Position numbers and translations under genes: made by a program. Of a stretch of 64,000 nucleotides of DNA, positions 59,741 through 64,000 are shown piece by piece. Under the pieces are notes generated by a model. It did not search any database. It saw only the letters and a program-made list of their open reading frames with translations, and was not told the DNA's origin. The DNA is taken from positions 1,116,001-1,180,000 of the forward strand of contig NZ_FOHS01000002.1 of the NCBI RefSeq assembly GCF_900111515.1, in the 5' to 3' direction. How positions within the stretch are numbered: the stretch's first letter is position 1; each line of letters opens with the position of its first letter. The stretch is from Hymenobacter actinosclerus (GTDB lineage: Bacteria > Bacteroidota > Bacteroidia > Cytophagales > Hymenobacteraceae).

Positions 59741-59748
59741 CAAACCTA
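59741..59748 (-). promoter_or_regulatory. -7 box (TAGGTTTG) ahead of the enoyl-CoA hydratase
   Basis: An exact TAnnTTTG match on the minus strand, with a leader of ~95 bases to the ATG. The -33 element is weak. Confidence 0.4.
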
Positions 59749-59818
59749 GCAAAATTGATGCTACTATGATACGAACTACGCGCCGAATCCGGCCACTACC
59801 CGGCGGTATTTTGTGGGT

Positions 59819-62056
59819 CTACCACCGGCCGCCGACGCGGAAAGCCCCGGCCAGCGTCACGTCGTGGGTGCGGAAACCGGCGGCCCGGAACAGCGAATCC
59901 TGCCGGGCCACGTACCAGCTTTTGCAGCTCGAGTCGAAAACAATGCGCGGGGCCGTGCCAAACAAGGCGGCCACATCGGTGGGCCGCACGCGGGCGTTGC
60001 GGCGCAGCACCACGGCCGCCAGGCCCGGCAGCGGTTGGGTGCTGCCGCTGAGCTGTCCGCTGACGAAAGCCAGCTGCCGGCCCCGCCAGCGCGCCAGCAC
60101 CAGGCCGGGCTCGGCCACCAGTGCCGGCACGGGGCTGCCCCGCCAGCCGGGCCAGTAGCGCACGCGCCGGGCGTTGCGCCGGATGCTGCCCGGCACGATG
60201 CGGTAGGTGCGCTCGGTTTCGGTGAGCGGCAGCGAGTCGAGCGGCACGATATCGGCCGCCGCGCCCTGCCAGAAGCCCACCACCGAGCGGCGCGGAATAC
60301 TGTACACGATGAGCTGCTCGTCGGGCGCCAGCTGCCGGGCGGCCCACACCCGGCTGCCGGCAAACACGCCCATAAACGTGCAGGCCAGCGCCAGCCATTG
60401 CAGCCGCCGCAGGGAAAAAAAGGCCAGCAGGGCCAGAATCACCCCAAATATCAGCCAGGCCTGCGGGGCCGTGATGTGGATGCCCGACACCAGCGCCCCC
60501 GGCATGCTTTTCCCAATGAAAAAGATGTACTCATTGAAAAACCAGATCATCCACTCAAATACCCAGGCCACACCTTTGGTCAGGTAATCGAGGCCGTGGG
60601 CCAGCGTGGTCGAAAGCAGGCCCAACGCCCAACCCAGGCCCTTAAGCAATAGCAGCAGCAGCCCCACGTACACGGCCAGGCTGGAAATGGGCACGGCCAC
60701 GAGGTTGGAAAGCAAAAAGCTGAGCGGAAACTGGTGGAAGTAAAACAGCCCCAGCGGAAACGTGGCCACCTGGGCCGCCAACGACAGTGCCGTGGCCCGC
60801 CATATCCAGTCGAGGCCGATGCCCGCCCATTGCCAGAGCTTCTGCACGGCCGGCCGTTGCCAGGGCCGCTGCCGGGCCAGAAAATACGCTTTCGGATGCA
60901 GCCAGCCGGCAATGGGCGGTTGCAGGTACACGATGCTGAGTACGGCCAGAAACGAGAGCTGAAAGCCCACGTCGCAGAGCAGATACGGGTCGTAGCAGAG
61001 CAGAAAAAAGGCGGCCACAGCCAGCAGGTTGTATATGGAAGTCTGCCGGCCGGTGGCGCGGGCCACCAGCACAAACGAGAACATCACCGTAGCCCGCAGC
61101 ACCGAGGCCGAGAGGCCGGTCAGAAAAGCGTAGCTCCAGATAACGCCCAGCCCCACCAGGGCCGTGAGCAGGTGCAGCAGCGGCCCGCGCCGGCCCGGCA
61201 ACAGCCCCAGCAGCCAGCTCACGGCCCCAAACAGCAGCCCCACCTGCAAGCCCGATACGGCCATGATGTGGGTGGTACCAGTGTTGGCGTAGGCCTCCTT
61301 GGTTTGCTGGTCCACGTCGTCCTTGAGGCCCAGCACCAGCGCCGAAGCCAGCGCATATTCGCGCCTGGCATGCACGTAGCGCTTGAATATGCCCTCCACG
61401 ACCCGCGCCGCCCGCATGGCCACGGCCCGCAGCAGGCTGGGCGGGGCCATAGCAATGCGCTGGTACTGATCGGGATGGATGAACTGCTGGTGGTAAACCT
61501 GGTGGTATTGCAGGTAGCGGCGGTAGTCGAACTCGCCGGGGTTGAGCGGGGGCTTGCTCGGGGCCGGGGCGCCGCGCACCAGCCACACGTCGCCGTACTG
61601 CGGGGCCGGCAGCGAGTCGGTGAGCGGGATGGAAACGCGGATGCCGCCCACGGCGGGCCGCCACTGCCCCGCCACCCGCACCGCCGACACCCGCACGGTA
61701 GTGGCGTAGGTAGCGGGCCGCCGCACGGTATAGTCGTCCACTACGGCCCGGTAAAATTCAATCTGGTCGCCGAAGCGAAACAGGTGATTGGGAGCCCGGC
61801 TTTCGGTGGCCTGCTGCGTGAGCGTGAGGCCCGCCACGTACAGGGCCGCCACGGCCAGCAGCCCGGCCGCATCGGTGGGGCCGGGGCCGGGCTGCCGGGC
61901 TGCCCACCACTGCCCGCCCGCAAACAGCCCCACCAGCCCCGCCAGCAATGGCCAGACGGGCGGCAGCATCGGGCCATAGTACAAATACGTGAGGATACCG
62001 GCCATCAGCGGCAGCACCAGGCGCACGAAGGCATTCGGAGCCCATTTGACTTGCAT
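59819..62056 (-). CDS. comEC: ComEC/Rec2-family DNA uptake channel protein
   Basis: A 745-residue polytopic protein for passage of single-stranded DNA across the inner membrane during transformation. The ATG at 62056 (MQVKWAPNAFVRL) is used. Two N-terminal helices and a DUF4131-like periplasmic domain come first. The Competence domain follows, with GTTHIMAVSGLQVGLLFG and ATGRQTSIYNLLAVAAF and about eight helices. The C-terminal ~190 residues sit where many ComEC proteins have a metallo-beta-lactamase-like domain, but no HxHxDH motif is present. That domain is therefore absent or degenerate. Confidence 0.92.
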   Translation of the reverse strand: MQVKWAPNAFVRLVLPLMAGILTYLYYGPMLPPVWPLLAGLVGLFAGGQWWAARQPGPGPTDAAGLLAVAALYVAGLTLTQQATESRAPNHLFRFGDQIEFYRAVVDDYTVRRPATYATTVRVSAVRVAGQWRPAVGGIRVSIPLTDSLPAPQYGDVWLVRGAPAPSKPPLNPGEFDYRRYLQYHQVYHQQFIHPDQYQRIAMAPPSLLRAVAMRAARVVEGIFKRYVHARREYALASALVLGLKDDVDQQTKEAYANTGTTHIMAVSGLQVGLLFGAVSWLLGLLPGRRGPLLHLLTALVGLGVIWSYAFLTGLSASVLRATVMFSFVLVARATGRQTSIYNLLAVAAFFLLCYDPYLLCDVGFQLSFLAVLSIVYLQPPIAGWLHPKAYFLARQRPWQRPAVQKLWQWAGIGLDWIWRATALSLAAQVATFPLGLFYFHQFPLSFLLSNLVAVPISSLAVYVGLLLLLLKGLGWALGLLSTTLAHGLDYLTKGVAWVFEWMIWFFNEYIFFIGKSMPGALVSGIHITAPQAWLIFGVILALLAFFSLRRLQWLALACTFMGVFAGSRVWAARQLAPDEQLIVYSIPRRSVVGFWQGAAADIVPLDSLPLTETERTYRIVPGSIRRNARRVRYWPGWRGSPVPALVAEPGLVLARWRGRQLAFVSGQLSGSTQPLPGLAAVVLRRNARVRPTDVAALFGTAPRIVFDSSCKSWYVARQDSLFRAAGFRTHDVTLAGAFRVGGRW

Positions 62057-62197
62057 GCTTTTTAAGCTGATGGCTTTTAGCGGGTGGCGTTCTGCCGGAG
62101 CTATGGCAGCGTTCTGGAAATCAAGGTGTAAAAAATATATTGAACCACAAGCGGCGGCAGAACTGCCAGCGCATTTCTGTGGTGGCCCCACCGCGTG

Positions 62198-62632
62198 CTA
62201 GTGGCCCTGCCAACTCATCTTATAGTGCTCAATACCGGCTTCTACGAACTTCTCCCCCGCTTTCATAAAGCCGTGGCGCTCATAAAAGCGTACGGCCGGC
62301 AGCTGGGCGTTGAGATATACCAGCTCGCCGGGGTGGGCGGCCTGCACATCGCGGAGCACGGCGGCCAGCAGAGCCGCGCCGGCCTGTTGGTTGCGGTACT
62401 CGGCCAGCACGGCAAAGCGCTCCAGCTTCACGCCGGCCGCGGTAGGGCGCCAGCGGGCGGTGCCGCAGGGCTGGCCGGCGGCGCTCAGGGCCAGGTAGTG
62501 GGTGGCGTCGGTGCGGTCGTGGGCGTCGTGCTCCAGGTCGGCGGGCACGTTCTGGCCCAGCACGAACACGATGCGCCGGATCGCCAGGGCCGCTTCCAGG
62601 TCGGGTTCGGTGGTAATGCGGTGAACTTGCAT
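62198..62632 (-). CDS. GNAT-family N-acetyltransferase
   Basis: A 144-residue acetyltransferase. Core GNAT motifs: LERFAVLAEYRNQQAGAALL (acetyl-CoA pyrophosphate loop, here R-N-Q-Q-A-G), then 'LNAQLPAVRFYERHGFMKAG' in motif B. The N-terminal 'IRRIVFVLGQNVPADLEHDAHD' resembles ElaA/YjcF-type members. Substrate unknown. The gene lies between comEC and phoH, both on the same strand. Confidence 0.92.
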   Translation of the reverse strand: MQVHRITTEPDLEAALAIRRIVFVLGQNVPADLEHDAHDRTDATHYLALSAAGQPCGTARWRPTAAGVKLERFAVLAEYRNQQAGAALLAAVLRDVQAAHPGELVYLNAQLPAVRFYERHGFMKAGEKFVEAGIEHYKMSWQGH

Positions 62633-62688
62633 GGGCGTAGCGCTGAAGTCAAAGAGAAAAAATCAAAAGTAAAAGCCCGCGTCTGTTC

Positions 62689-62780
62689 TTCAGACGAAGA
62701 AAGGACCTTATTCCGTAAAAACGACAATCGTAAGCACGACTGGTTTTCACGGAATAAGGTCCTTCCTTCGTTAGGATGAC
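62689..62780. repeat. Palindromic element between the GNAT and phoH genes
   Basis: CGAAGAAAGGACCTTATTCC... on the left faces ...GGAATAAGGTCCTTCCTTCG on the right, with ~35 bp between. It is followed by GTTAGGATGACAGG, a partial copy of the TCATCCTGAG end. There is no coding capacity. Confidence 0.7.
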
Positions 62781-62814
62781 AGGTGGTCAGGCTAACGGCT
62801 CAGCTCAACCGACC

Positions 62815-63831
62815 CTACTCGCCGCGGCGCTGGGCGGGGCGCACGGGGCGGTTGGCCTGGTCGGCGCGTTCCTGCTCCTGCTCGGTGTCGAACTGGTCGT
62901 AGGCCAGCACGATTTCCTTTACCAGGCGGTGGCGCACCACGTCGTCGGCCGTCATTTCCACGAACCCGATGCCGGGCACGTCGCGCAGAATATCAAGGGC
63001 CTGGTTGAGGCCGGATTTCTGCTTGGTGGGCAGGTCGATCTGGCTTCGGTCGCCGTTTACCATCACCTTGGCGTGGGGGCCCATGCGGGTCAGAAACATC
63101 TTCAGCTGCGAGGGCGTGGTGTTCTGGGCCTCATCGAGCAGCACGAAGGCGTGGTTGAGCGTGCGGCCGCGCATGTAGGCCAGCGGCGCAATTTCGATGG
63201 TCTTGTTCTCCATGTAGAACTTGAACTTCTCGGGCGGCAGCATGTCCTCCAGCGCATCGTAAATGGGCCGCAGGTAGGGGTCAACTTTCTCCTTCATGTC
63301 GCCGGGCAGAAAACCCAGGCTTTCGCCGGCTTCCACCACGGGGCGCGAGATGATGATCTTCTTGACCTCCTTGTTTTTGAGCGCCCGCACGGCCAGCGCC
63401 ACCGAAATATATGTTTTGCCCGTGCCGGCCGGCCCGAGCGCAAACACCAGGTCGTTCTTCATCACGGCATCCACCAGGCGCTGCTGGTTGGCGGTGCGGG
63501 CCTTAATCACGCCGCCCTTGGCTCCGAACAGGATAACGTCGGGCGCGGCTGCCATGCGGGCTTCCTCCACCTCCTCGTTGGCCGAAGACAGGTACTGGCT
63601 CACCGTTTTGTCGGTGATGGTGCCGTATTCGTGGTAATGCTCGATGAGGGCCGAGAGGATGTCGTTGATGCGGCTGATAACGGCCGGCTGGCCCTGAATC
63701 TTGATTTCGTTGCCCCGGGAGACAACTTTGCTGCCCGGGAAAGCCGCCGCAAGCTGGCGGATATTCTGGTTGTCGGGTCCCAGGAACTCCACCAGGGACA
63801 CATTTTCCAACGTGATGACTTTTTCGACCAA
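62815..63831 (-). CDS. phoH: PhoH-like ATPase
   Basis: A 338-residue cytoplasmic P-loop protein. A KH-like N-terminal region (EIKIQGQPAVISRINDILSA) precedes the ATPase core: Walker A GPAGTGKT (133-140) and Walker B AFVLLDEAQNTT, with MVNGDRSQIDLP as sensor. The start is a TTG at 63831 (VEKVITLENVSLVEFLG follows), with no ATG ahead. PhoH proteins are phosphate-starvation-linked in enterics and are thought to act on RNA. The role in this phylum is not established. Confidence 0.94.
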   Translation of the reverse strand: MVEKVITLENVSLVEFLGPDNQNIRQLAAAFPGSKVVSRGNEIKIQGQPAVISRINDILSALIEHYHEYGTITDKTVSQYLSSANEEVEEARMAAAPDVILFGAKGGVIKARTANQQRLVDAVMKNDLVFALGPAGTGKTYISVALAVRALKNKEVKKIIISRPVVEAGESLGFLPGDMKEKVDPYLRPIYDALEDMLPPEKFKFYMENKTIEIAPLAYMRGRTLNHAFVLLDEAQNTTPSQLKMFLTRMGPHAKVMVNGDRSQIDLPTKQKSGLNQALDILRDVPGIGFVEMTADDVVRHRLVKEIVLAYDQFDTEQEQERADQANRPVRPAQRRGE

Positions 63832-63945
63832 ACCAGGAAATTTTAAAAGCGAAAAGAGAAAATAAGGGGCTGAGCGCCCGCCGGATGAAGGCTTCTGCTG
63901 CTTACAACAGCAAAAGTCAGGTTATCGTTGCGCGGCCCGGTTCGC

Positions 63946-63966
63946 GGCAAAAGGTATACTTTTGCC
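63946..63966. promoter_or_regulatory. Palindromic divergent -7 boxes upstream of phoH
   Basis: GGCAAAAGGTATACTTTTGCC is symmetric apart from one extra base. The plus strand reads TACTTTTG (63957-63964), an exact TAnnTTTG. The minus strand reads TATACCTTTTG, a near match pointing at phoH. The forward gene, if any, lies beyond the right edge. Confidence 0.45.
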
Positions 63967-64000
63967 ACCCCCGCGGGGCACAAAGCAATAGTACGAATAA

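Noticed and set aside
17177-62790. Insertion sequences with transposase
   Set aside because: No transposase or integrase frame was found in the window. The palindromes have no coding capacity and are listed as repeats only.

Overview
The window comes from a high-GC Bacteroidota genome, most likely Hymenobacter or a close relative in the Cytophagales. Signs of this are two kinds of type IX secretion C-terminal sorting domain (type A at the end of the subtilase, gliding-type B at the end of the 24 kb fibronectin-III protein), a Bacteroidota-type dcw cluster with a short FtsL-like protein, several TAnnTTTG -7 boxes, a diheme-b type succinate dehydrogenase, and an exosortase K / MSEP-CTERM pair. 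No rRNA, tRNA, CRISPR array, transposase or phage gene was seen.

Layout. 0-14.5 kb: edge of a probable paaN, a secreted subtilase, a DUF2459 protein, the MSEP-CTERM protein with its exosortase, a lipoprotein, aconitase, a TlpA-like lipoprotein, a universal stress protein and a CxxC mini-protein. 14.5-28.9 kb: two polytopic membrane proteins, polyprenyl diphosphate synthase, an alpha/beta hydrolase, folK, fabD, a large T9SS adhesin-like protein, sdhCAB and a flavin reductase. 28.9-45.5 kb: the dcw cluster, read leftward as rsmH-ftsL-ftsI-murE-mraY-murD-ftsW-murG-murC-ftsQ-ftsA-ftsZ. It makes peptidoglycan precursors and the division machine. mraZ is absent from its usual place ahead of rsmH. 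45.7-49 kb: a probable metal-acquisition locus (HYC_CC_PP protein, TonB-dependent receptor, HMA-domain protein). 49.3-58.7 kb: an orphan LytTR regulator and a leftward carotenoid locus crtZ - MerR/CarH-like regulator - ECF sigma factor - crtI - crtB - two unknowns - ispH - crtW. It covers phytoene synthesis, desaturation, 3-hydroxylation and 4-ketolation, but no lycopene cyclase lies in the window. 58.8-64 kb: enoyl-CoA hydratase, comEC, a GNAT acetyltransferase and phoH.

The least ordinary feature is the repeat landscape. Many gene junctions carry short degenerate arrays with a seven-base period. Different junctions use quite different units (AGCTGTT, AATTCAT, GCAAGCT, TCTCACT and others), and the arrays often come as two inverted arrays around a short centre. 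They supply stop or start codons to neighbouring genes, and two of them sit in frame inside murC. A second layer consists of long palindromes (up to 49 bp perfect arms). Several of these share a TCATCCTGAG-like end and look like small non-autonomous elements.
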